64,000 nucleotides of DNA. It comes from Tetranychus cinnabarinus (lineage: Eukaryota > Arthropoda > Arachnida > Trombidiformes > Tetranychidae). A model generated the notes under the pieces. The model did not search any database and was not told the origin of the DNA. It saw nothing but the letters and a program-made list of their open reading frames with translations. The DNA lies in the NCBI GenBank assembly GCA_022266195.1, contig WHVY01000003.1:6324001-6388000 (forward strand), given 5' to 3'. Below, piece by piece: positions 38,993 to 51,743 of the stretch (the stretch's first letter is position 1; every line of letters begins with the position of its first letter). Made by a program: the position numbers and the translations under genes.

Positions 38993-39280
38993 GCTATCAA
39001 TTAAAAATAAAGAAGACTAAAAATCTTAAAACCTTTCAGAAATGTTTACCCATTACTCAATAAAGCTTTTGTTTTGCAGATGAAATATCAAAATGACAAA
39101 TTAGCAACAATCGAAACAAAAAACATTGTTTTCTGTCTCATTTATCCTTTGTTGCAATAATAAGGCAGAATAATGTTGAAATGAATGTTCGTACTTAGCT
39201 CAAAATTTACTTGCGTACGAGCAAAAAAGGACTTTGACTCGACTCATTACTCGAATGATGTACGCATTCGAGCACGATTA

Positions 39281-39660
39281 CAACACTAGAGTTTTGCTGG
39301 CTAATTGCTTTTTAATTAAAATTTTTACAGTGAAAAAAGTATTCATTAAAATACGAAAAAGTCATGTTCAATTTCTCATCATAATTCTTCATATCAATGA
39401 AACTGAACTAAACTGGACTCAATATTGAGCTGTCCAACTGTAATGATTGTACTTTTATTAATTTATAATAACTTCGAGTTTTCATAACATTGCTAGTTAA
39501 TGGCTTTTTAATCATTGCTTTGTGCATAAAGTATTCATAAAGTAAATCATAATGAGTAAAGAATATGAAGAATTGTCCATGAAGTGCAATGATGTACGAT
39601 TGCAGATTCCATCAAGACACGATTGACGAATGGTACTTTTAAAAGTGCTTATTTGCACAG
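39281..39660 (+). repeat. Duplicated flank upstream of copy 6 (paralogous to 41243-41620)
   Basis: Shared words in order include CAACACT-GAGTTT, CTAATTGCTTTTTAATTA, GTATT-ATTAAAAT and GAACTAAACTGGACTC, then the block upstream of the receptor start. Together with the gene it makes up the youngest-looking duplication unit of the array (copies 6 and 7). Confidence 0.65.
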
Positions 39661-39709
39661 ATCGTATTTACATTGAGCTAAAAAAATTTGGTTTACATTA
39701 CAAGTTGAA

Positions 39710-40935
39710 ATGATTTTGATCAAAGTACTTCAGTACTGGATACGAGGCGATGAGCCAACAAATTTTCCTGCAATAACAGTCTATTCAATTGCATCGAGAC
39801 TGATATTGAAAGTTTCTTCAACAAGTGGAACTGTGGAAAAGTGTTTTTTTACATTCACCATGATTTTACTATACTTTAGGTATCTAATTAAATTATGTGG
39901 CATTTCGTTGGATGCAGTTTTCACGGTCGATGCGAACACTATTTTGTACTTTTTGTGCCAAATCTCTTTATTCAGTTTATTTTACCAAAAATATAATCAC
40001 ACTTTTGTGGAAAAGGTTCACGATCTTTGGAATGAATTACAAATCGAATTAGATTATGAAACGAGAAAATACTTTTGGACTCATAAAGTTTTCTATTATT
40101 CAGTTATTGTCTTTAGTAAAATTTGCACTTTGATTTACGATCTGGGCAATGTGTATTATTATTGGCCTTATAAAGACTCTGATAGACTTCAAAGTCCATT
40201 TGATTACTGGACTTGGGTTATGAGGGTGCCAATCATTTATTCTTACTATATGTGTCACGATTTCATTCTATGCGATCTATCAATCGCAGCTCAAACAGCA
40301 ATTCAATATATCGAAAGCCAATTGAAGCGACTTTACAAGGAATCATTGAAAGATGAAAGAGCATTGCATTTTACGAATATTCATGATCTAAGACTAAAGT
40401 ATCTACAAACACATCATTTGGTCAATAAAATGAATGAATTAATGAGCCCTTGCCTACTCGTATTCTTGATTATCTTTACAAACTATTTCATAAGGATGTT
40501 TTATTTAATTCTATTTGTGCAGCAGAGTCGATTCGTACAAATGTATCAGCTTTCCGGTTGCATTGGATCTTTCATATTAATAATCACTATCATTCATTTA
40601 ACTGCTCAAGTTTACCTGAAATCACAGCGATTGTTGATGGCTGCGTATAAATTATCACTGAAAACAGACTATTTAAAAGTCCTCAATGAGGTAAGGGTTA
40701 AGTTGATATCACAATCAATTTGCGTTTTACTCGAGTTTTACATACTAAATCATGAACAGTTTGCTTGTCTCCACTTAATTCGAGTTTTCTGTTTCCCTTT
40801 CAGATTACATTATTCGTCAATTGCAATGAAATTGGCTTCACACTCGCAGGCATTTGTATGATAACCTCTTCTGCTATAACTACATTTTTCAGCATCTTAG
40901 CTACACTTATTATCGCTATCCCATCCTTTGGATGA
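39710..40935 (+). CDS. Gustatory-receptor-like 7TM protein, copy 6
   Basis: Exon 1 is 39710-40690 (327 codons). The 113-nt intron (GTAAGG...TTTCAG) is the longest of the array. Exon 2 is 40804-40935 (43 codons plus TGA). The protein is 370 aa, starting MILIKVLQYWIRGDEPTNFP and closest by eye to copy 7 (for example SSTSGTVEKCFFTFTM in both). It has seven hydrophobic segments and the loop SQLKRLYKESLKDERALHF. Exon 2 has the variants GFTLAGIC and ends PSFG. The TGA sits where copy 7 has TGG, so the stop differs by one base from the longer tail of copy 7. Confidence 0.75.
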
Positions 40936-41057
40936 CATCATGAACTCAATCTATAACTGAATGTCCGATTAAACCTGCAAATAGAGCAAAAACAACCGTT
41001 AACTTATTAAGTTCAAGCACGAACCATAAGGTCTTACAATGATAACGTTTATTCTCG

Positions 41058-41256
41058 ATTAAATAATGAACTAATGCGCCCGTGTTTATCCTTGATTATC
41101 TTCACAAATTATTTCATTAGAATGGTCTATTTGTCGATTTGTGCGAATGTATCGCCTTTCCTGTTGCATTGCGACTTTTACTTTTTATTATCTGTTATTC
41201 ATTCAACATCTCAAGTTTACCTGAAATCACAAAAATTGTTGCAACACTGGAGTTTA
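41058..41256 (+). pseudogene. Receptor gene fragment between copies 6 and 7
   Basis: Matches the region of copy 7 from about NKMNELISPYML through TM5 and TM6 to the SQVYxKSQ segment (copy 7 bases about 42360-42560). A deletion of about 25 bases removes part of the YFVLFVQQSRF segment, and other small indels break the frame. No exon 2 or upstream part is present. Sequence after it continues as the duplicated flank 41243-41620. It is a relic of an extra receptor unit or of an unequal exchange. Confidence 0.75.
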
Positions 41257-41620
41257 TTTTGCTGATTAATTGCTTTTTAATTATAATTTTATAGCGAAAA
41301 AAGTATTTATTAAAATGCAAACAGATCATGTTCAAATCAATTTCTCATAATTCTGTATATCAATAAACTGAACTAAACTGGACTCTATCCTTCGCTTAAC
41401 ACACTTTTATTAATTTAACTTTTGAGTTTTAACAACATTGTTAGTTAATAGCTTTTTAGTCATTTTTTTCTGTACATAAAAGATTCATACAGTAAATTAT
41501 GTCTAAAGGATATTGTCCATAAAATATCAAATGTGGATTCCATCCAGACACAGTTGTTAAATGGTACTTTTGAAAGTATTTATTTGCATTGATCACTCTT
41601 ACATTGAGCTAAACAAATTT
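41243..41620 (+). repeat. Duplicated flank upstream of copy 7 (paralogous to 39281-39660)
   Basis: Co-linear with the flank of copy 6 as described there. It begins immediately inside the end of the receptor fragment, marking a duplication or deletion junction near 41240-41256. Confidence 0.65.
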
Positions 41621-41640
41621 GTGCAACTTTTTTATTTTAG

Positions 41641-42844
41641 ATGATGATTTTAACCAAAGTACTACAGTACTGGATAAGAAGCGAAGAACCAATGGATTTT
41701 CCTGCAATAACTATCAACTCGATTGCATCGAGACTAATATTAAAAGTTTCTTCAACAAGTGGAACTGTGGAAAAGTGTTTTTTTACATTCACCATGTTTT
41801 TGCTAAACTTTAGATATTTAATGAAATTGCAGGGCATTTCGTTGGATACAGTTTTTACAGCCGACGTGAACATTATTTTATTCTTCTTGGGCCAAATCTG
41901 TATCTTTAGTCTATTTCATCTTAAATATAACCACACTTTTGTGGCTAAGGTCGAGGATCTTTGGAATGATTTAAAAATTGAATTGGATAACGAAACCAGA
42001 AAATATTTTTGGACTCGTAAAGTCATCTATTATTCTGCTACTGTTTTTAGTAAAATTTGCCTTTTGATTTACGATCTAAGCAATGTATATTATTATTGGC
42101 CTTATACGGACTCTGGTAGACTTCAAAATCAATTTGATTACTGGACTTGGGTTATGAGGTTGCCAGTGGTTTATCCTTACTTTATTTGCCACGAATTCAT
42201 TTTATACGATCTATCAGTTACAGCTCAAACAGCACTTGAATATATCGAAACCGAATCCAAGCGACTTTACAAGGAATCATTAAAGGGCGAAAAAATATTG
42301 AATTTTAAGGTTATTAACGATCTTAGACTAAAGTATCTTCATACATGTCGTTTGGACAATAAAATGAATGAATTAATTAGCCCGTATATGCTCTTATCCT
42401 TGACCATCTTCACAAATTATTTCATTAGAATGGTCTATTTTGTTCTATTTGTGCAACAAAGTCGATTTGTACGAATGTATCGCCTTTCCTGTTGCATTGC
42501 GACTTTCACATTTTTATTATCTGTTATTCATGCAACATCTCAAGTTTACCGAAAATCACAACGATTGTTGTTGACTGTGCACAAATTATCACTCAAAACG
42601 GAATATTTAAAAGTCCTCAATGAGGTAAGCGTTAAGTTATTAATCGCTTTTCTTGTCTTTACTAAACTTGAGTTTTCTGTTTTTTTAGATTACATTATTC
42701 GTCAATTGCAATGAAATAGGATTCTCACTTGGAGGCATTTGCACGATAAACTCTTCTGCTATAACTTCACTTTTCAGCATCTTATCTACTCTCATTATCG
42801 CTATACCATCCTTTGCAGGATGGCACTATGAATTAAAAATATAA
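41641..42844 (+). CDS. Gustatory-receptor-like 7TM protein, copy 7
   Basis: Exon 1 is 41641-42624 (328 codons). The 64-nt intron is GTAAGC...TTTTAG. Exon 2 is 42689-42844 (51 codons plus TAA). The protein is 379 aa. Hydrophobic segments lie near 45-67, 80-100, 132-155, 180-200, 262-283, 293-312 and, in exon 2, from about 340. The C-terminal tail is longer than in the others (AGWHYELKI after PSF). The ATG directly follows TTTTTTATTTTAG, which looks like a 3' splice site, so a 5' UTR intron is possible. The array-wide loop shows changes such as HTCRLDNKM. It is the last gene copy of the array. Confidence 0.75.
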
Positions 42845-42980
42845 CTAAATGTACAATTCTACCTGCATCGATTTAAAAAATGACAAACCGTCGACATGAA
42901 GTTTAAACTCGAAAAGGCTTTCTAACACTGATAACATGCATTTTACGTTTCAATATAAAACAAAAGATATCTCTAAAGGT

Positions 42981-43140
42981 CACAACGTTATCGATTGCTT
43001 GATAAAAGACTTTGTAAATATGAAATGGTAAAATAAACTTAATTTGAATTATTCAGAAATTGCAGTCTGATTTGAATTGATGGTTTATTAATTATAACAC
43101 TTGGTTAAAAGTATCGATTGAAATGACAGAGGTTCATATT
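42981..43140. repeat. Orphan duplicated flank at the 3' end of the array
   Basis: Contains the ATCGAT block, then AATTATTCAGAAATTGCAGTCTGATTT-like and TGATGGTTTATTAATTATAA-like sequence found upstream of copies 1, 2 and 4. No receptor ATG follows. It marks a lost or never completed further unit. Confidence 0.6.
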
Positions 43141-45622
43141 TCAGCTTTCAACAATTGAATCATTCTTTTCGATAAAATTTTCCGTTTCGGTACAACGGAT
43201 CATTTCGATTGTGGTTGCACTTGGTTCGACTTCCTCTTGAATCTTTTTTTCGCATTAATTAAAGTCCTTTTTTGCCATTTTACTAACCTTAACTTTCGTA
43301 ACACAATTTAGACTCATCAGTCAACTTTGTGGTCAAGTTTTGAGGTAAACAATAAGCTTTTAAGTCTACACTTACTGGGATCAAATCAACATGATGAGTT
43401 TATTCAGCATTTCAATGTTGTTGCTTGTTTATCCAATTTCATGTCATAATAATAATGCAAAATAATCTAATGATGAACATACATTGAACGAAGCAAGTTA
43501 ATTGAATCCCATTCGATTACTTGATGATAAATTACAGCAACATTTCATCCAAATGTTTTAAGGCAAATTTCATCTCGTTGTCATGAAACTTGCTCAACGT
43601 AATTTCATTGCAACTTATCCATAATGATACTCTGCTGAATATAATAATAGATTATCATTGTTCTGTTTTTTGCTCCACTTTCTCGTTCATTGTGTCAACA
43701 TGAAGATAATGTTGCTTGATTGTCACATTGATTGATGAACCTTAATCTGGACAAAAAGTTGATTCATAAAAAAGATGAGTGAACATTTACATTACCATCA
43801 TTATCATCATCTTCATTCATCAGTTTTTTTCTTCTTCCTTTCCTTTGGAGAAGAAGAAAAAAAAATATTCTTTAAAACAATTGTTCCAAATTGTTTCAAC
43901 CTTTTTCTCTCATTAGGCCATCATGCTAATCATCATCTTCATCATTAAACATTAAACTTTCAATGAGATTCTCTGTACACTTTTCCGGGTTTCCGTGTTA
44001 AAATGAAGAGATTCATCTCATCTTGAAATATCAATTACCAAGATAATTATCATTCAAGAATAAAAGGATATTTTTAACCTGAAAATTGTTCTAAAAGAAT
44101 ATAAAAAAAATGAAAATTTTTCCATCACTTGAATAAAGAATAAGCCAGAATAGTTTACATATTAAACTGTCAACAAGAGTTACCCTGATTCCAGAAACTC
44201 TGATAAAGATTCATCTTGAGTTGACTTTGGATGAATAAATACATAAATTGATTCTAATGAATTGAAAGGAAAAGAATATAAATTTTCAGATCAACTTTAA
44301 TCATGAAGGTTGATAATAAAACAATAAATAATGTAAGCCAAAGAGTTATTATTCATAACAGAATTGCTCAAATAAATGGATAAAAAATTGTGAAGAAAAA
44401 TCATGTAAATTCCAAATTGATCAACAATAGAAGTAAAAGTTGAAAAAAGTTAATCATTGAATGGAATCAAGGGAAAGAAAATCAATTCTCATCAGAATTT
44501 TCCTTCTTCACTTGCGATAAGTTTGACCAAATTTCCATCATCATCATGATTTCTTTTTAAATTTCAATATCAGTTGATTAATCAATGGTTAATGAAACAA
44601 TGAAAAGGCGAAACGAAAGTTTATGTAAACTTGTTTGCAGTTGAAATTAGTTGATGAAAATTCATGATTAGGTAAAGGTTGATTAAGAAAGGCGTGAGGT
44701 AAGGTGTAAGGTAAAGAGCTTTTCATCTTCATCTTGATAGTTCTTGAGATCAGATGAAATGTGAAAATGTTTTCCCAATTAGCTTTTTGTCTTATCTTCG
44801 TGAATGTAAACACACTAATGAGTCGTCAGATTGAAAGAATCCCAAGAATCTTTTTTCTCTTTATCATCTTTTCCATCCTCATCATCTTCATCTTCATCAT
44901 TCTCTTTCTTTTCAGGGTAAAAATTCTGACATTCATTCCATGCTTTTTTAGCAATCTAAATCACTTGAGAATCTAAGTGTGCCAAATATGCAAACTCATA
45001 AATCCACTTAATCCATCTCTTAATCCTTGGAATTGAATGTTTATTTTTCCCTTAATTTCACTTTTCCAGTTCAACTCGAGTTTTCCTTTTCACCGAAAAA
45101 ACGGAAAAATTCTTTTTTCTTTCTTGCTTTCAATATTTCACCGAAATTTCTGCCAAATATTGAAGAGAAATTTCAAGAAGAAAAGTTTTGAATGTTCATT
45201 TTGTTCATTGTTTGATCCATTTTTGTTTACCAGAAATAATTGTAAGAATTGTTTGATTGGAATTTCATGTTGAAAAGGTTTTCTCAATGTTCACAGGTTA
45301 ATGTGATGAACATCATGTTTTCCACGTTTCAGTATTTTCTTTGTTTATCCAAAGGTTCCATTTTAATGGTCATGAAAATCACAGTCTGTTCATAATCTCC
45401 TGTGAGTTTGTTGTGAAAATAAATGTGAATTTGATTTGTGTTTTTTTAGCTTCATTTATAAATGTGGATACAAAAGTGATTATGTGAGACACAAATTTGA
45501 TCGTAAATCAAAAGTTTAAAGAAGAGTGAGAAAGATAATGAGGTAGAGAATCGATCTCCCAATGAGAATGAAATTGTTCATCATTATCATCATCATCATC
45601 ATTCTCTTGTTCATTTGGTTAG

Positions 45623-45630
45623 TATAAAAG
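45623..45630 (+). promoter_or_regulatory. Possible TATA box
   Basis: TATAAAAG in a locally less repetitive stretch. A CTCATT initiator-like word lies about 37-39 nt downstream, slightly too far for the usual 30 nt. No gene is seen after it. Confidence 0.2.
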
Positions 45631-47129
45631 GGACAAAAGTGAACCTCTTTTGTTTAGCCTCATTTGCTGTTCATTTTGATGATGAAGACCACCAATGATC
45701 TTGTAACCGCAATCACTTGATTAACTAGGCGCGCTTCGGGAGAAGTAAATTGGCATGATAAAGATGATGATGATGATGAGAGAAGGGAGGCAGATCGAGG
45801 ACACAATGTGAATGAAGGAGAGTAAATGATTCTCTGATAATTATGTTACTGGTGACCAGGTGAAGAGAAGACAAGCTGAAGATTTGCTTTTTATCATCAT
45901 CAGTATCATCGATTGAAAACTCGGAATAACAAGTTTACAAGTTGTATTACTTTTTTGTTTCATTTTTTGTTCAATTCTTTCTTCTCTAAGCTTTTTTGAT
46001 CCAATTGGAATCTAATGATAATAATCAAATTTTACCTTTGGTTAATTGCAATTTATCCAATTGCCTCCAGGGTCTACTCGGCTTTTCAACTGAACTTTGT
46101 TTTTTTTCTACTTCTATTTCATCATCACTCTTCATCAGCTTGCATTTCAATTTGAATGAAATTTTTGTTTTCCAAACAGCTACCGATTAACACCTTACAG
46201 ACAATTAAGGCAGTTGCGATTCTTACATTATCCTGATTAATGGGCTCAAATTTTATTTCTCAAGGCAATGAGTTCGACTTTTTCAAAAGCAAGTAAACCG
46301 AAAAAGTTGATAAAATTGTCGTTAGTCCATGTCGCCTTCATGTTTTTTTGTTACAATTATAACGAAAAGCAACCAAAATGTGGTTAACCAGAAAGCGGCA
46401 TTCGGGAAAGTTCATGACATTGAACTTGAATTCACTTTCAAAAGTCAACTTCAATCGATGAAACAAATGATCATTTTATGATTAAATATCAATCGAGTAA
46501 TTTGTTGGAAAAGCAAAAATTTATCAAATTAGCATGAAAATTGGATGAAAAGATATTCATTTAACTATAATGAACCTATAAATTGAAAGTTATTCATTTT
46601 GCGCCAAAATTTGTCAGCTGAAAAATAATAAAAAATGGATTAACTGAATGCTCAGATTATCCAGAGGTTATAAAAGTTATCTTATCTCTTTTAGGCATCA
46701 GATTTATTTTGCTCAGTTTACTGGGTTGACACTCAAGTAGCAAAAGGTTAACCTCAAGTCAACCCAAGACAGTCAGCTCATCTGCATCAACTTGAATTTA
46801 TAGCTTTGCTTGAATACCATCGATGGGAAAAGAAGGAAAAACTTTTTCAATTTGCCTGCTAATTGATTTGATATTAAACTTAGACCCACATGATAATCAT
46901 TTTTGTTGGTAACTTTTTTTCCTTTGCATTCATCATTGAACATGTGATTTCCCTGATGATGGTAATCACCATCACCTTGCATCTATGAAACATAAGCTTA
47001 ATCCAATCAATCAGAATAGAGCCTCTCTTCAAGTTGACAAGTTTAGCACCTTTCCTTGACTTGTGTTATTTTTTTTTCTTCATGCTCTTACCTTGCCACT
47101 AACTTATCACGCTTGTCCAGCAAAATGCA

Positions 47130-47180
47130 AGAGGAAGAAGAAGAAGCCAAAGAAGAGAAGAAGAAGAAAGAAGAAGAGAA
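47130..47180 (+). repeat. GAA/GAG-rich microsatellite
   Basis: Interrupted GAA and GAG units over about 50 bases. They account for the Glu/Lys-rich frame here, which is not considered a gene. Confidence 0.75.
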
Positions 47181-50100
47181 ATGCTCATTTTTTATCCAAA
47201 TGATGGTGATGATGAGGATGATGGACAAAGATTATTATTGTGATTATGGTTATTTTTACGGTAAGCAAAATGATTCGTCAGTTTGACACGATAATCAGGC
47301 TTTAAATGTCCTAACTTGAAGTTGAATGAACAAGAAAATAGTTTCATTTTGATTAACCATCAAAGCACCTTATGTGGCCTTCAATCTGTCACGTTACTGG
47401 GAAGGTCAATAATTTAACCATTTTGAGGATCGCAAGATTACATTCAGTGAAAATTGTCTCTTTTTCATCTTCTCCATGTAACATTACTTAGTCATCATCT
47501 GCAGCTTAAAAACACTTTTCATCTTCTTCATCTTCATCTCTTTTTCCCATTCATCTAACTCTATTCTTATACCATTCACTGTCAACTTGACACATGTAAA
47601 TCCCCTACTTTTTATCCGCAAAAAGATTGATTCGAGAAAAGAAAATTCGTGAACCTCGAAAAATGTTCGAACTGTTTCCGTTTAATTGATGAAAAACATA
47701 ATCATTCGCCTTGACATGAAAATTGACTCAATCAGTTTCAACTGGGTGAGACTTTCCCTTAAACTTGAAACAAGTCTCAACTCTTTCCTTCCCAGTCTCA
47801 ACAATTAAATGTATAAATAATGCGACAAATGGTCAAAGCTCAACGCCTATTTAATACAATTTCATCAACCACCCACTTCTAATCCTGTGAACAGTTGAAC
47901 GGTCAATAAAATTGCAAGTACATTAATAGCTGGGAAGCTTTACTTTTGTCACTCAACTTTAACCTTTCCCATTATTTGATTATTAATATTAACCAAACAA
48001 AATGTCATTGTACAATATACTTTAAGCTTGGAGTTGCTTTTTTTTCTGGAAATCAATTTTGGATAAAATTAATTCCCAAATAATTGAATTGGCAACAATT
48101 GATACAATTACTCCAAGTTGACATTGTATTAATATATTAATATTATTGTAAGGAAGCAACAAATGTATATAAAAAAAGACTTAAAATATAATAAAATAAA
48201 AGTCAACTTATTACAAGTGAGGTTAATGCTACAATCACTCTGATCATAATAATAGTCATAATTACAAGTACATGTGACTAGTTTTATGCGTTATACCAAG
48301 GATTTGCATGATGAGAAGAAAGAAGGGAAAAAATGGAAATGATGAGAAATGATGAAGATGATGAAATAGAAAGCGAAAAAAAGAGGAAAACCAAAAGCCG
48401 ATGAAATCATTGAAGCATTCAACCGATTCATAATACTTTATACTTTTCCTATTTTTTTCATTGCCTTTAAATTGTATTAGCCTTTGGTGGGTTGATTAAC
48501 AAAGGTTCAATTGGTTGGATTCATTGTCACCAGAGAGGAGGGCAATGAACAAGATAAAAATGATGATGAGAGAGAGAAGCAATTTCTTGAGAGGCTTCTA
48601 TTGATGATGAGGCCAAAAATGATAATGATGAAGGCAACAATATGTCGATAAAAAGTGAAAGTTTTGACGTGAAAAAGAGGCTCATTGTTGTGCTGCTTGG
48701 TGTTACGAGATTCACTCTCTTAGGTTGCAAAGTTGATCTCATATGGCCTAACCCAAGTCAACTGATAGTCAAGCTTAGGAAAGATGAAAATCAAGAAACT
48801 GAAGCGAAAAGCTTTTCCATACAAAAATCACCTTCAGAGTCGACTTTCATTGGTCGAGAGGACTTTGTTAGGTTGCAACTTTCAACGTAACATGTTGATG
48901 TTTGGAGGTGCAATCTAAGGCTGTTTCGTGGGATGAAACAAGTCACAAAAACATGAGGGCGAAATGATCATTTTTATGGTTGTCCTGGTCGCGGATGAAG
49001 AAACGAAAGGTGCGAAATTTTTCAAAATATTGGCTTTATTAATACTTTGATATTTTTAGAATTTTGTTTTTTTCTAAAAAATCTCTTTTTGCTTGACACA
49101 GTTGATGGTTACTTGTAGTTTTTGGTTTGGCTTTTTTTACCTTTAAATGAAAAGCTTGGTACAAAAAATGCATCTTTTGTTGTTGAATTTCACTGTCACT
49201 GAACACTGTTCATTGAGGCGACTAATAACCGGGCTGATCAAAGGTTTGGTCAGAATTGATGTAACCACACTTTTTTGTTGTTGTGGAGGACAACTTTTCA
49301 TTTGCTGACCGACATTCATTATCTTGTACCTTTATTTATCTTTAAACAACTTTTTTAGATATTGAATGTTTACCTGTAATTGTTGTAATTTAATGGTTCA
49401 TCTTGCTTTAGTTCACATCCAAAGTGAGTCCAAGTGATTGAATTGTTTGAGAAAAGAAAAAGAATAAACACATTTTTAGAAGTCTCATTTTCACCTGTAA
49501 ATTGTCGTCTCACCTTTAAACCTTGAAAATTGATTACAGTCGACATTGACTTTAAAGTGATATTGATGAGAATTCATTTGATTGGTTTTCTCTCTCTCTC
49601 TCAATGATGAATGGTTTTCCAGTGAGAAAATTATTCTTCCAATCATGACTTTTGTATAAAATTGGATATTCGCGAGATTTGTTCAACTCAACCATTTACT
49701 TTTTGTTCAACACTCAAGATGTTATCAGGTTGATAATTAGGTATAATCAACAGGTAAAGGTAAACAACAATTGTTGACCTTTTATTGCTTTTATTCATTT
49801 ATTACTCATTGTATATTATCATATCGAGATTTATTGTCTTTTCTTGATTCACTTTATTGTTCTTCTCTCACTGTTAATTGCTATTAATCAGTTCGTGATT
49901 GAGTGATAAATGCAGTAAAACCATCAACAGCTTGGCTCATTATTGTTTATCAGTTCATCTGTTTAGCATTTCATTTGCTTGTTCAAAACACATGTTATTA
50001 GTGATTAACATCTTTTTTGGTCAACATTGTAAATATTAATTGCGCATTATTACCATTCAGAAAGCTTTAACCAAGAAACTTCAACTTTTTCTGTTCGAAC

Positions 50101-51708
50101 TGACGAACCTAAATTTGGGTGAAAATTAGTCTTGAATTTTGTACGATTAATCAAAAGGTTTTGTTGAAATTGAAGTGAAAAGAGAAAGATTTATTGAAAG
50201 AAAAATTACTTTTGAAACAAATGACATTCTCTGACCTTTTGTTGTCCAATCTTGTCGAAGTGTTAATCCAAGAGATTTGGAGTTTAATCAAATTGCAAGA
50301 AATTTGACTCTCAACCATTTCCACTGTTGACCATTGACCATCTTTGGCCCTTTATGTTTCATTCCTCCCTTAATCTCTTTCCCTGTCAATCGTTTGTCAC
50401 TTAACCAGTTCAGAACTGCTCTTGTCCAACTTTAACCCAAAACTAATCTCCAAGTTATCTTTTCAATGAACAAACCCAATCTTTAACCAATAAAAACTTT
50501 GTGACTGTTATTGGACTTGCAAACAAAAAGTAAAAAATCAAGTTTCGTTTTCTTTCCCTTTTAAGCTTAGTCTCAATTGGACCATAAAAGTCGTATCAAG
50601 TAAATAAAAAAACAAGGATTAAGCTTAATATGGACTAAAGATGACTTAATCGTTATTTTACTCTCTTTTGATAGCTTCACAGATGAACTCATTTTCAAAG
50701 GCAAATGACGCCTGGCGAATCAAGCTTTTGATCAAGATTTAGATATTGTCCACTTTGCCGTTCTCGTTGGTACTTGTCAATGTGTGTCTTGATTTGCAAG
50801 TTGCTCTCAATTAATCGCCATTAAAAGCCAGTAAATACTCAAAGGAATTGTGACTTTAGTTTTCACTTTCATCTGGTCAAGCTTGAGATTTGAAAAGATT
50901 TCCATTAAATTTTTTATTCCATGATAATGATCTTCTCACATGCAATTTCAACCTCTTTTTCCGTTCATTTTACAACTTCTTTTTCTTTACCAATTAACTG
51001 ATCAAGATTAATTAATGAAAGCACAAAATTCAAGATTCAACAAATTGAAAGCTCTAATAATCAACTGAAAAGTCGCATGTTTTAAGGTCTTCACAAGGTT
51101 CCTCATTGTCTATGTGATTACTTGAATAGCGTGAATGAATTTCCTTTTATCCAAACCCAACATTGAATGGATAAAAAATGATCAACAAATTTCATTCTAT
51201 TCATTTCTCTCTCATGGGTGTAACTAAGGAGAAAAAGTAAGAAAATGAAAAGAAAAATTCATTAACTAAACACTAATGAGAAGACATTTTTCATTAGTAG
51301 ATTTGGAAAGCACTTCAATTTGGTTCAATCTCATTTCACCAATCATGATTAACGCCAATGCATCTGAAAAATGGAAAAAAGTTGGACGAAAAGAAAGAAT
51401 GTCTTTTTAGGTGAAATTGTGTCCAAAAGAAAATCGAAAAGAAAAATTCTTGACACATTAATTTCTATTATCAGAACATTGAAAGGTTAATCTTTTGAAT
51501 GGATGAATATGAAACATGATAAAGATGTTTCCAGATAAATGATTTTCTCCTTCAAGTTGTTTATCATCTTTAACTCATCATTATCATCATCATCTCCATG
51601 AAAGATCAACATTCACAAAAGGTGTTCTTATCAAATGAACAATTTCCTGAGACTGACATGAACCAAATAAACCATGAAACTAGTTCATTGATCAAACCTG
51701 GGCGTCGA

Positions 51709-51743
51709 TTGTTCATTAATATATATTTCACATTAATGAACAA
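51709..51743. repeat. Perfect 12-bp inverted repeat
   Basis: TTGTTCATTAAT and ATTAATGAACAA flank an 11-base AT-rich spacer. Function unknown. Confidence 0.6.

Noticed and set aside
39234..39428. 64-codon frame before receptor copy 6
   Set aside because: Lies in the duplicated flank and is not conserved as a frame in the paralogous flank before copy 7.
48642..48890. 82-codon frame with mixed composition
   Set aside because: Looks more protein-like than its neighbours but has no motif, and an opposite-strand frame overlaps it.
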